Shown here: in pieces, positions 42,597 through 51,046 of the stretch
Numbering within the stretch: position 1 is the stretch's first letter
Layout of the letters: the number at the start of each line of letters is the position of its first letter
Assembly (NCBI RefSeq): GCF_008107695.1
Contig: NZ_VIRG01000056.1
Span: forward strand, 1 to 64,000
Length of the DNA: 64,000 nucleotides
From: Stappia sp. BW2
Lineage (GTDB): Bacteria > Pseudomonadota > Alphaproteobacteria > Rhizobiales > Stappiaceae
Direction: 5' to 3'
The notes under the pieces: model-generated
Seen by the model: the letters and a program-made list of their open reading frames with translations, nothing else
The model's database searches: none
What the model was told of the DNA's origin: nothing
Translations under genes and position numbers: made by a program

Positions 42597-43691
42597 CTAC
42601 TCCGGGCCCCTGGTTTTCTGCTTTTTCTCTTTCATGGCATTGCGCACCATCTTGCCGAATGCCCGGTCCTTGGACCTGCGTTCGGCCAGACTGGCAGAGT
42701 TGAAGGCTTCTTCCGCCTTCAGTTTTCGCCATCGTGCCAGCCTTCCGGCTTCGAGGGTTCCGTCCTCGAGCGCTGCCCGAACCGCACAGCCGGGTTCCGT
42801 TTCGTGCCGGCAGTCCGAAAAACGGCACCGGGCGGCAAGGCCGGACACATCGGAAAACAGATCATCGATCCCCGCAGCCGCATCGGTGAGCTGAAGTTCC
42901 CGCATACCCGGCGTATCCAGCACCAGACAGCCGCCCGGCACCGCGTGAAGCTGCCGATGGGTCGTCGTGTGACGGCCCTTGGCGTCGTCTTCACGAATGG
43001 CCTGTGTGGCGATGTCTTCCGTGCCGGAGAGGGCATTGGCAAGGGTCGACTTGCCGACGCCGGACGACCCCAGGAAGGCGACCGTCTTGCCCGGTTTGCA
43101 CCAGTCCGCCAGTTTCACGCCCGGCTCGTCACCGCGCGCGTCCAGCGTTACAACCGGAACCGCACTGGAAATCGCCTGGGCCTGATCGACATAGTTTTCC
43201 GGATCGGTCGCCAGATCGGATTTGGTCAAGACGATTACAGGAGCGATCTCTGCTTCCAGGGCGAGCGCGATGTATCGCTCCAGACGAGCGATGTTGAAAT
43301 CCTGATTGCAGGAGGACACCACGAAAACCGTGTCGATGTTGGCGGCGATAAGCTGGATCTGACGATCCGTTCCCGGTGCGCGGCGCTTGAGCAGGCTCAA
43401 CCGGTCCAGCACCCGGCTTGATGCCGGATGGGCGCTGTCCAGCAGCAGCCAGTCGCCTACGGTCGCGTCCCTTACGGGCAGGATCGTCTCGTCGATGCTC
43501 TCGCCGACCACATGAAAGGCGTTTCGATGAACTTCGACCACCCGCACAGGCGGCGTTGCCGTCAGTTCGTCGGCACTGATCTGTTGCGCGAAAAAGGCTT
43601 GCCATCCTAGCGTCTGCAGCGGCGATAGGATCTTGTCCGGCCCATTGGTTTTCGGGCGTGAAGGAAAGAAGGCGGAATAGTTCCGTACCAT
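42597..43691 (-). CDS. rsgA: Small ribosomal subunit biogenesis GTPase RsgA
   Basis: A protein of 364 residues with the circularly permuted GTPase order of this family: G4 (LTKSDL) before G1 (GSSGVGKST) and G3 (DTPGM). The C-terminal zinc site is CRFSDCRHETEPGC. An N-terminal OB-fold precedes. It checks 30S subunit maturation. I chose ATG 43691 (MVRNYSAFF); a GTG at 43715 is possible. Confidence 0.92.
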   Translation of the reverse strand: MVRNYSAFFPSRPKTNGPDKILSPLQTLGWQAFFAQQISADELTATPPVRVVEVHRNAFHVVGESIDETILPVRDATVGDWLLLDSAHPASSRVLDRLSLLKRRAPGTDRQIQLIAANIDTVFVVSSCNQDFNIARLERYIALALEAEIAPVIVLTKSDLATDPENYVDQAQAISSAVPVVTLDARGDEPGVKLADWCKPGKTVAFLGSSGVGKSTLANALSGTEDIATQAIREDDAKGRHTTTHRQLHAVPGGCLVLDTPGMRELQLTDAAAGIDDLFSDVSGLAARCRFSDCRHETEPGCAVRAALEDGTLEAGRLARWRKLKAEEAFNSASLAERRSKDRAFGKMVRNAMKEKKQKTRGPE

Positions 43692-43756
43692 GAGATTGTC
43701 TCGTGAATTAAACACACGTCATCGGGCGCCCGTTGAGGCACCGGTTCATGTATTCA

Positions 43757-43781
43757 AGGCTCTCTGATCTTCAGAGAGCCT
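43757..43781. terminator. Perfect hairpin in rsgA upstream region
   Basis: AGGCTCTCTG and CAGAGAGCCT form a perfect 10-bp stem with a 5-base loop, 111 bp downstream of the citrate synthase-like gene and 66 bp upstream of rsgA. No U tract follows on either strand. It may separate the two same-strand genes. Confidence 0.4.
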
Positions 43782-43891
43782 GCTCACGCAATCTCTGACA
43801 TCCAATCTCCATGGGTGGCGCCTCGCAAGACGCCTCTTTTAGGTAGTCGCAAACAAAAGCCGATACAAGCTTTCCCCGACAACGGGCCCTC

Positions 43892-45061
43892 TTATTCCGG
43901 GCGCTCGCCGACATAGGCTGCCCGTGGCCGGATCTGCTCCGGCGCGGCGTATTGCTCCAGCGCATGGGCGATCCAGCCGACCATGCGGCCAGCGCAGAAG
44001 ATGATCTTCCCGGCATCCTTCGGCAAGCCATAGGTCTTTTGTGTCGCGGCCAGGGCGAAGTCGATGTTCGGCGCCTCGCCGAAGAGATCGTGCGCAACCG
44101 ATATCAGTCCCGTCAGCCGCTGCACAAAAGGATTTGCCGGTTCGCTGCGATAGAGGACATCGAGCAGGCAGGAGGCGCGCGGATCCGGTCCCCGGTAGAT
44201 GGTGTGGCCGAAGCCGGGCAGGGGTTCGCCCCGGCTCAACCGGTCCGAGAGCATGGTTTCGATGTCTGTGTCAGGCACGACCTCCGAGAGCCAGGCTGTT
44301 GTCCTGTCGGATGCCGCACCATGACGCGGACCGGCGAAGGCCCCGAGACCTGAAATCAGGGCTGCGTGCAGAGGCGCGCGGGTGGAGGCGGCACAGCGGG
44401 TTGCGAAGGCGCTGGTGTTGAGTTCGTGGTCGGCACACAGGACCAGCGCCGCCCGGATCACGTTCTTTGCCGAAGACGACACACCGTAGGCGTTGGCGAT
44501 TTGCGTGTGGATCGGCACGTCGACCGGATCGGCGTTGAGGAGAGCTGCGACCGCATAGCGCAACAGGGCCGCGCCCTTGACCTGCAAAAGCTTGGGCGCC
44601 TGGGTGTAGGCGGCCTTGTCCTGCAGCGGCCAGGCGGCGAGCGCGACCATGAGCCTGTCCAGCGGCGCAAGACCTTGCGGCAATTCCGGCGGCGGCAGCG
44701 GCGCGCTTTCGGCGAAGGGATCGTCCTGCGACGCCCACAGCAGGGTTGCCACGGTTTCCAGCGTCGAGGTTTGCGCCAGATCGACCGCAGACCGGCCACG
44801 GTAGACAGGGCCCGTCTCCGAAATCAGTGTCAATTCGGTTTCCAGCACCGGGTCACCGGTCAGCGGCCGGGCGCCGGAATGGTCGTCGGCCGCCTTGCGA
44901 CCCTTCATGCGGCGCACGTCCGCCGCATCGTAGCGGCGCTGCTTGCCCGGACCGGCAACGGAGGCGATCAGCCCCCGGCTGACATAGGCGTAGAGCGTGG
45001 CAGGCTGAACACCGAGTTCAGCGGCAGCCTCACGGGCGGAAAGATAAATCGGCTTGGACAT
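43892..45061 (-). CDS. MerR-type HTH domain fused to a citrate synthase-like protein
   Basis: A protein of 389 residues. Residues about 5-55 form a MerR/HTH_17-type DNA-binding domain (YLSAREAAAELGVQPATLYAYVSRGLI then QRRYDAADV). The remainder is a citrate synthase fold, with catalytic histidines in AGPRHGAAS and GFGHTIYR and the aspartate in NIDFALAA. So it may be both an enzyme and a regulator, or a metabolite sensor. It is divergent from a second citrate synthase gene with 76 bp between starts, and the gap contains TTGAT/ATCAA repeats. I infer that it regulates the pair. Confidence 0.86.
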   Translation of the reverse strand: MSKPIYLSAREAAAELGVQPATLYAYVSRGLIASVAGPGKQRRYDAADVRRMKGRKAADDHSGARPLTGDPVLETELTLISETGPVYRGRSAVDLAQTSTLETVATLLWASQDDPFAESAPLPPPELPQGLAPLDRLMVALAAWPLQDKAAYTQAPKLLQVKGAALLRYAVAALLNADPVDVPIHTQIANAYGVSSSAKNVIRAALVLCADHELNTSAFATRCAASTRAPLHAALISGLGAFAGPRHGAASDRTTAWLSEVVPDTDIETMLSDRLSRGEPLPGFGHTIYRGPDPRASCLLDVLYRSEPANPFVQRLTGLISVAHDLFGEAPNIDFALAATQKTYGLPKDAGKIIFCAGRMVGWIAHALEQYAAPEQIRPRAAYVGERPE

Positions 45062-45063
45062 GT

Positions 45064-45097
45064 ATTGATTTTAATTATCAACATTGATCAATGCAAT
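45064..45097. promoter_or_regulatory. TTGAT/ATCAA repeats between the two citrate synthase genes
   Basis: An inverted repeat TTGAT-N7-ATCAA (45065-45081) is followed at once by a perfect 12-bp palindrome CATTGATCAATG (45082-45093). They sit 4 bp from the HTH-citrate synthase start codon. The best candidate binding protein is that HTH domain. Confidence 0.6.
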
Positions 45098-45137
45098 CGC
45101 TTCTTACTATCTGGCCGGCATAGATAAGGAGATAGCC

Positions 45138-46241
45138 ATGACAGAAGCGCCAAATCCCGCCCGGATGACACCGGACCCGATTGCCGGTTTGGAGGGCGTC
45201 GTCGCCGCCACCACCAAGCTCAGCCATGTCGACGGCCAAAAGGGTGTCCTCATCCTCCATGGCCGCCACATCGAAGATCTGGCCGGAAAGCTGAGCTTCG
45301 AAGACGCTGTCCGGCACCTGTGGCAGGAATTCGACGTGCCCGGAGCCCCTGGCCTGCGCACGGCCTTCGGCGACGCCCGGCTGGCCGCCTTTGCCGTCAT
45401 GCCGGTTCTTGAAGCCGCACCGTCCAGCCTCAGCGTCTATGAACGCATGCAGCTCGGTCTGACTGCTCTACCCCTGTCCAGCGGCCTGCCCGACGCAATT
45501 GCGATCTGCGGCGCGTTGCCCGTCTTTCTGGCGGCGTCGCATCGGATTGCCGGCGGCCAGAGCCCGATCGCACCGGACAGCACACTGGAAACCGCAACGG
45601 ACCTTCTGCGCATGTTGAGCGGAGAACTGCCGCCTGCGGCCCATGCCGAAGCGCTGAACCGCTATCTGGTGACCATCCTTGACCACGGACTGAACGCCTC
45701 CACCTTTACGGCCCGCGTGATCGGGTCGACCCAAGCGAACCTGAAACAGGCCGTGCTTGGTGCGATGGGTGCGCTCAGCGGGCCGCTGCACGGCGGTGCA
45801 CCAGGCCCCGTGCTGGATATGATCGATGCCATCGGCAGCCCGGAAAACGCCGCCGCCTGGATCGGTGAGGCGCTGGCGCGCAAGGAACGTCTTATGGGTT
45901 TCGGTCACCGGATCTACCGGACGCGGGATCCGCGTGCGGACGTCCTGAAGGCAGGTCTGCGTCTGCTTGGAGCCGGCAATCCGAAAGTGCGCCTTGCGGA
46001 GGAAATCGAACAGGCGGCCCTGGCCGCCCTCAAAATCGCCAAGCCGGACCGCCCGCTGGAAACAAATGTGGAGTTCTATACCGCGGTTCTGCTGGATGCG
46101 ATCGGGGTTGACCGCAGCCTGTTCACGCCGCTGTTTGCTGTCGGCCGGACACCGGGCTGGTGCGCCCATGTTCTGGAACAGCAGGAAACAGGCAAGCTGA
46201 TCCGGCCGTCGTCGCATTATGTAGGGCCGATGCCTGCGTGA
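45138..46241 (+). CDS. Citrate synthase / 2-methylcitrate synthase-family protein
   Basis: A protein of 367 residues. Catalytic motifs are GPLHGGAPG, GFGHRIYRTRDPRA and, in the place of the usual aspartate, NVEFYTAVLL with glutamate; some family members have this. It condenses acetyl-CoA or propionyl-CoA with oxaloacetate or a similar 2-oxo acid. The start follows AAGGAGATAGCC. The gene is paired with the divergent HTH-fused paralogue. It might form a hetero-oligomer with it, or simply be its target. Confidence 0.88.
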   Translation: MTEAPNPARMTPDPIAGLEGVVAATTKLSHVDGQKGVLILHGRHIEDLAGKLSFEDAVRHLWQEFDVPGAPGLRTAFGDARLAAFAVMPVLEAAPSSLSVYERMQLGLTALPLSSGLPDAIAICGALPVFLAASHRIAGGQSPIAPDSTLETATDLLRMLSGELPPAAHAEALNRYLVTILDHGLNASTFTARVIGSTQANLKQAVLGAMGALSGPLHGGAPGPVLDMIDAIGSPENAAAWIGEALARKERLMGFGHRIYRTRDPRADVLKAGLRLLGAGNPKVRLAEEIEQAALAALKIAKPDRPLETNVEFYTAVLLDAIGVDRSLFTPLFAVGRTPGWCAHVLEQQETGKLIRPSSHYVGPMPA

Positions 46242-46262
46242 TAGAGACCGGTTGAGTGTGTT

Positions 46263-47201
46263 TTACTGAAAAGCGCCACGCCCGGAAGGCGGATCGTCCG
46301 TCTTCCGGGATTTTGTATTCAGCCGGTAAACCATCTCTCGCACCCACATGTGCAGCGGTGCGCGATGATTGAGCGTGGTCCAGGCGAGGCTGATCGTCAC
46401 CGAAGTCTGAACCGGGCAGGGCACCACCCGAAGCCCCTCCGCAACGGACAGGGACAGCCGTTCCGGCACCGTGGCGACGAGGTGCGATCCGGCTACCAGA
46501 CGCTCAAGCCCCGCCGGGCTCGGCACGCGCAGGGCGACTTTCAAGTCCTTGTTCATGCGCTCAAGCTCGATGATGTAACGGGACCGCCACTGACCGCCAT
46601 AGGTGACGAGCACGTGGTCGAGATCCAGATAATCTTCCAGGCTCAGCGATGACCCGGCTTTCGGATGCTCCGGATCGAGCAGGCAGACGTAGCGGTCCTG
46701 ATAGAGATCACGCCTGTAGAAATGCGGGTCCGGGCGCTCGAAGGGACCGATCAGAAGATCCGCCTCGTTGCGCAACAGGCGCTCATGGCCGATCCCCGAC
46801 GCGTCAATGATTTCGAGATCCAGATTCGGCGCTTCGCGTTTCAGAAAATGGACGATCTCCGGAATGATCAGCACCCGTTCATAGAAATTGCAGGCAATGG
46901 TGAAGGTTTGCGAGGCCGTCTTCGGATCGAAGTCCGGCGGGGCGGCCAGTTGCCGGAACTCCGCCGTCAGCCGCTTGGCCTGATGGACGATATCCTCGCA
47001 GCGCTGCGTCGGGTGCAGCCGGCGCGCCTGACGAACGAACAGCGGATCCTGAAACACGCCCCGCAGCTTGTTGATGGTGTAGCTGACGGCCGACTGGTTG
47101 ATACCGAGCTCTTCCGCAGCCCGCGTGAAAGACCGAAGCTGGTGCACCCAGACCAGAACCTGCAACGCCCGAAAATCGACATCCAACGGATCGACCTGCA
47201 T
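46263..47201 (-). CDS. LysR-family regulator
   Basis: A protein of 312 residues with an N-terminal winged helix (LRSFTRAAEELGINQSAVSYTINKLRG) and a substrate-binding domain from about residue 95. I chose the ATG at 47201, nine bases after GGGAG; an ATG at 47210 directly abuts that site. It is divergent from the P450 operon, whose control it probably exerts through repeats in the 147-bp gap. Confidence 0.87.
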   Translation of the reverse strand: MQVDPLDVDFRALQVLVWVHQLRSFTRAAEELGINQSAVSYTINKLRGVFQDPLFVRQARRLHPTQRCEDIVHQAKRLTAEFRQLAAPPDFDPKTASQTFTIACNFYERVLIIPEIVHFLKREAPNLDLEIIDASGIGHERLLRNEADLLIGPFERPDPHFYRRDLYQDRYVCLLDPEHPKAGSSLSLEDYLDLDHVLVTYGGQWRSRYIIELERMNKDLKVALRVPSPAGLERLVAGSHLVATVPERLSLSVAEGLRVVPCPVQTSVTISLAWTTLNHRAPLHMWVREMVYRLNTKSRKTDDPPSGRGAFQ

Positions 47202-47245
47202 CTGCACCATCTCCCAAGTCCCGAACCGGCGTTTCAGATCCGGGT

Positions 47246-47297
47246 AAAATCAAAAAATTCGATGACAACTATAAAGTCAATCGTATTGCTTGATTTT
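47246..47297. promoter_or_regulatory. Inverted repeat between LysR and P450 genes
   Basis: AAAATCAA (47246-47253) and TTGATTTT (47290-47297) form a perfect 8-bp inverted repeat separated by 36 bp of AT-rich DNA. LysR proteins often bind two spaced sites in the shared promoter of a divergent pair. The pairing is suggestive only. Confidence 0.4.
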
Positions 47298-47347
47298 AAG
47301 CCACCCGATTAACTTGGCCAGTTGCCGGATTTGGGAGGAGATGGCAG

Positions 47348-48523
47348 ATGGCAGTCGCACCCGTCGACAAAACGCTGACGCTTGACGAGCTGAGACGCGA
47401 TCCCTATCCGATCTACAAGCGGATGCGGGCGGAAACGCCGATCGTTCAGGTTCCGGCGGCAAACCGTATTTTCCTGACCAAGGCGAAACACACCAAAATG
47501 GTGAAGGACGATCCCGAGCTTTACAGTTCGGACGATCCTGTGACACCGATGCGGCGCGCCTTTCTTGCCCACACGCTGATGCGCAAGGACGGCGATGAGC
47601 ACCGGCGCGAGCGCATGGCCATGCAGCCGGCGTTCTCGCCGAAGGTCATCAAGACCGATTGGGCCGATCTCTACCGGAAGATTGCCGCCGACTATCTCGA
47701 CCGGCTGCCAAGAGGCGAAACGGTCGACCTATTCACCGCCCTGTGCGGACCGGTGGCAGCACGCATCCTGGCGCATATTCTGGGCCTCGACGAAGTCAGC
47801 GACGCCGATATGCAGCGCTGGTCGCAGGTGCTGATCGACGGTGCCGGCAACTTCGGCTTCGCCGACGAACCGTTCGCCCGGTCGGATGCGGCCAATGCGG
47901 AAATGGATGCGATGTTCGACAGTCTGATTGACCGTCACACCGCAGAACCCAACAATTCCGCCTTTTCCGTCATGCTGAACGCCCGTGACCCGATCCCCAA
48001 AAGCCAGATCTATGCCAACATCAAGATCGCCATTGGCGGCGGGATCAACGAGCCACGCGACGCGCTCGCGACCATCATCTATGGGCTGCTGACCAATCCG
48101 GATCAGTTGGAAGAGGTCAAGCGGCAGGACGCCTGGGCGGATGCCTTCGAAGAAGGCGTTCGCTGGGTGGCGCCCATCCAGGCATCGTCCCGCCGGGCAA
48201 CGCGGGATGTTCAAATCGACGGCATCGACATTCCCGAAGGGGTCACGCTGATGACCATCCAGGCCTCCGCCAACCGCGACGAGGACCTTTACGAGGATGG
48301 CGAGGCGTTCAACGTGTTCCGCCAGAAGGCGCCTCATCAGGCTTTCGGCAGCGGCCCGCATCATTGCGCAGGTGCTCATATCTCGCGCAGGACCGTTGGT
48401 GAAATCATGCTGCCGATGCTGTTCGAGCGTTTTCCAGGCATGAAGCTGGATCGGCCCGAAGACGTGATCTGGAGCGGCTTCGGTTTCCGCGGCCCCCTGA
48501 ACCTGCCCGTCAAATTGACCTGA
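47348..48523 (+). CDS. Cytochrome P450
   Basis: A soluble bacterial P450 of 391 residues. Heme ligand motif is FGSGPHHCAGAH (Cys340) and the ExxR is in EEGVRW (269-272). The I-helix motif reads GGGINEPRD (230-238), so the usual acid-alcohol pair (ET/DT) is changed to EP. That threonine helps oxygen activation in most P450s. The partner ferredoxin gene follows after 49 bp. Substrate unknown. Start follows GGGAGGAG. Confidence 0.93.
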   Translation: MAVAPVDKTLTLDELRRDPYPIYKRMRAETPIVQVPAANRIFLTKAKHTKMVKDDPELYSSDDPVTPMRRAFLAHTLMRKDGDEHRRERMAMQPAFSPKVIKTDWADLYRKIAADYLDRLPRGETVDLFTALCGPVAARILAHILGLDEVSDADMQRWSQVLIDGAGNFGFADEPFARSDAANAEMDAMFDSLIDRHTAEPNNSAFSVMLNARDPIPKSQIYANIKIAIGGGINEPRDALATIIYGLLTNPDQLEEVKRQDAWADAFEEGVRWVAPIQASSRRATRDVQIDGIDIPEGVTLMTIQASANRDEDLYEDGEAFNVFRQKAPHQAFGSGPHHCAGAHISRRTVGEIMLPMLFERFPGMKLDRPEDVIWSGFGFRGPLNLPVKLT

Positions 48524-48572
48524 GCAAACGCAACAAGGGAGCGGGGCAGAACCCGCCGAAAGGGAGAAGCGC

Positions 48573-48896
48573 ATGGTGCAGATTACCTTCGTCCAGCCAG
48601 ACGGCAGCCGGACGACCATCGACGCCAATGAAGGCGCCAGCGTCATGGAAGCTGCGGTCGGCAACGGGATTGACGGCATTTTTGCCGAATGCGGCGGCGC
48701 CATGATGTGCGCCACCTGCCACTGCTACGTGGACGAAGAGTGGAGCGACAAGACCGGCGCGCAGGCGGAAGGCGAAGACATCATGCTGGAATGCGCGGCG
48801 GCCGAAGTGCGCGAAACCTCGCGCCTGTCCTGCCAGATCAAGCTGACCGGCGCCCTCGACGGGCTGGTGGTGCATCTGCCGGACGAGCAGGCCTGA
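48573..48896 (+). CDS. [2Fe-2S] ferredoxin, putidaredoxin type
   Basis: A protein of 107 residues with cysteines in CGGAMMCATC and the last in LSCQIKL. It matches adrenodoxin/putidaredoxin, the usual electron donors of class I P450s. It directly follows the P450 gene. A ferredoxin reductase is not found in the window, so the chain depends on one encoded elsewhere. Followed 28 bp later by a TRAP binding protein. Confidence 0.93.
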   Translation: MVQITFVQPDGSRTTIDANEGASVMEAAVGNGIDGIFAECGGAMMCATCHCYVDEEWSDKTGAQAEGEDIMLECAAAEVRETSRLSCQIKLTGALDGLVVHLPDEQA

Positions 48897-48924
48897 GGGA
48901 CCAATTCGATCAAGGGAGGAAGTC

Positions 48925-49992
48925 ATGTCGAAATACCGGACCATAAGGTCTCTGGCCGCAGGAGCGGTTACCGTTGGGGCGCTTGCGGTATCAGCGCTGT
49001 CGCTGACCCTCAGTGCAGGCCCCGCCGCTGCGGCGGAGGTCACGCTGCGGCTGCACCAGATGCTGCCGGCGCAAGCCAGCGTGCCGAAGAACATTCTCGA
49101 ACCGTGGATGGCGAAGATCGAGGAAGAATCCGGGGGACGGATCGAGTTCCAGCATTTCCCGGCGATGCAGCTTGGCGGCAAACCGCCGGAACTGGTCGAT
49201 CAGGCCATCGATGGCATCGCGGACATTGTGTGGACCTTGCCTGGGTATACGCCTGGCCGCTTTCCGAGAACCGAAGTCTTCGAGCTTCCCTTCGTCATGA
49301 CCAATGCCGAAGCCGTTTCACGCGCCTTCTGGCAACTGGCGGAAGAGACCATGCTGGACCAGGACTTCAAGGACATGAAGGTTCTTGGGCTCTGGGTGCA
49401 TGGTCCCGGACTGATCCATTCCAAGGAGCCGATCGATTCACTGGACGACCTCAACGGCGTGAAATTGCGGGCTCCGACGCGGGTAACCAATGAAATGTTC
49501 AGCTCACTCGGCGCGACGCCTGTCGGCATGCCGGTTCCGGCGGTTCCCGAAGCGCTGTCCAAGGGTGTCATCGACGCCACGGTGGTGCCGTGGGAGGTCA
49601 CCGGCGCGCTCAAGATCAACGAGCTTGTCAATAACCACACGGACTTCGGAGACGACTCGCTTTATACGGCCACCTTCGTGCTGGGCATGAACCGGGCTGC
49701 CTACGATGGGCTGCCCGACGATCTGAAGGCGATCATCGACAAAAACTCCGGTCTGGAACTTTCCGGCTTCGCCGGCGGTCAGATGCAGCGGGATGATGCC
49801 AAGCCTCGCGAGGATGCCATCGAAAACGGAGCGAACATCGTCGTGCTTCCTCCTGAGGAGGTGGCCCGCTGGAAGGAAGCTTCCGCGCCGACGATTGAAA
49901 AATGGATTGCCGAGATGGACGAGAAAGGCATGGACGGCACCGCTCTCTACGAACGCGCCGTCGAACTGATTGAAGAAAACACCGGAAAATAG
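48925..49992 (+). CDS. Orphan TRAP transporter substrate-binding protein
   Basis: A periplasmic protein of 355 residues. The signal peptide is long (about 1-38, ending AGPAAAAE). The mature part has DctP-type features: LHQMLPAQASVPKNILEPW near the start, the DDLNGVKLRAPTRV motif, and GVIDATVVPWEV. The start follows GGGAGGAAG. No DctQ or DctM is encoded with it, so it must use permeases from elsewhere. It shares an operon with the P450 and ferredoxin, suggesting it captures the P450 substrate or product. A strong terminator follows. Confidence 0.9.
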   Translation: MSKYRTIRSLAAGAVTVGALAVSALSLTLSAGPAAAAEVTLRLHQMLPAQASVPKNILEPWMAKIEEESGGRIEFQHFPAMQLGGKPPELVDQAIDGIADIVWTLPGYTPGRFPRTEVFELPFVMTNAEAVSRAFWQLAEETMLDQDFKDMKVLGLWVHGPGLIHSKEPIDSLDDLNGVKLRAPTRVTNEMFSSLGATPVGMPVPAVPEALSKGVIDATVVPWEVTGALKINELVNNHTDFGDDSLYTATFVLGMNRAAYDGLPDDLKAIIDKNSGLELSGFAGGQMQRDDAKPREDAIENGANIVVLPPEEVARWKEASAPTIEKWIAEMDEKGMDGTALYERAVELIEENTGK

Positions 49993-50090
49993 CCGGTCCG
50001 TGAGGTGCGCGGCCGCCCCACAAGGCTGTGTGCTTCCTGGCTCGTGCCGTCAGTGGATCTGCGACGGCTTCAGAGCATGCGCCGGTTATG

Positions 50091-50129
50091 CAGGGCTCCC
50101 GTGACAACAGGTTGCGGGAGCCCTGTTTT
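50091..50129 (+). terminator. Intrinsic terminator of the P450 operon
   Basis: A perfect 11-bp stem (CAGGGCTCCCG / CGGGAGCCCTG) with a 13-base loop and TTTT behind it. It lies about 100 bp after the TRAP binding protein stop. Confidence 0.85.
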
Positions 50130-50151
50130 CTTGCACCCTCCGTGGCGACGG

Positions 50152-50895
50152 TCAGCCCGCCGCCTGAGCTTCGCGGACAGCATATTCGATTTCGTCAACG
50201 AGGCCGTCTTCCAGGTTGAGCCGGGCCGCGAGCATCTGCAGATATGCCTTTTCCGCAGGATGATCCGGATCGATGGCCAGGCGTGAAGCGGCATAGATTT
50301 CTGCGGCGGTCTCCTCGCAGGTTGCGCCGGCAACCACCTTGTCCAGGTCCAGCGGCGAGCGCAGTTCGTCCATCAGAAACGCCTTTGCGTCACTGTCCAG
50401 TCCGGCCTCGTCGATCTTGTCGAATATCCGGTCCTGCTCCTCACGGTCGATATGTCCGTCGGCCTTCGCAGCGGAAATCATTGCCGTCAACAGCGTCACG
50501 GCTGCCTGATTTTCACCGCCCGGCTGTTCGCTCGGATCGAAAGCCGTGCCGCGCGGGGCTTCCACCGGGATCGGATCATCGGCCGGATACTGCGGGCGCG
50601 GCGCATTCTGCTGGTTGGCCTTGTGGCCTTGGTAGGCCTTGTAGGCAAGGCCGGCGACCAGGGCGAGGCCGCCATAGGTAACGGCCTTCTTGCCCAGTTT
50701 GCGGCCACTCTTGCTGCCAAGCATCAGGCCGGCAAGACTTCCGAGCGCCAGTCCGCCGCCCTGGGACGACAGAAAATCCTTGCCCTGGGAGAGAAGGTCA
50801 CCGGACCCGCCTTTCCCGGCCGCACCGCGTTGGCCGGCTTGACCACCGCCCTGGGTGCCCAGAAACTGATCCAGCAAGGATTTTGCGTCGAACAT
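50152..50895 (-). CDS. DUF533 / TerB-like membrane-associated protein
   Basis: A protein of 247 residues. The N-terminus starts MFDAKSLLDQFLG and is Gly/Gln-rich. A hydrophobic stretch follows at about 70-90 (LGKKAVTYGGLALVAGLAYKAY), then a TerB-type helical domain (about 125-245; DGHIDREEQDRIF, an acidic pattern). This is the DUF533 layout. Function unknown. ATG 50895 follows AAGGAGCC. A longer frame to 51096 lacks a site and overlaps the divergent gene's promoter zone. Confidence 0.85.
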   Translation of the reverse strand: MFDAKSLLDQFLGTQGGGQAGQRGAAGKGGSGDLLSQGKDFLSSQGGGLALGSLAGLMLGSKSGRKLGKKAVTYGGLALVAGLAYKAYQGHKANQQNAPRPQYPADDPIPVEAPRGTAFDPSEQPGGENQAAVTLLTAMISAAKADGHIDREEQDRIFDKIDEAGLDSDAKAFLMDELRSPLDLDKVVAGATCEETAAEIYAASRLAIDPDHPAEKAYLQMLAARLNLEDGLVDEIEYAVREAQAAG

Positions 50896-51046
50896 TTTCG
50901 GCTCCTTAAAATTGCCGCGTGGAGCGGCTTCAATCACGTTCGCCTTATCAAATGGGATTTTCTGCAAGGGACGCAAGTTTGCGTTACACTCCGTCACACT
51001 TCTCCAATCCGCAACGCCTTTCGTCTTGGCAACAGCGAGGAAAATC

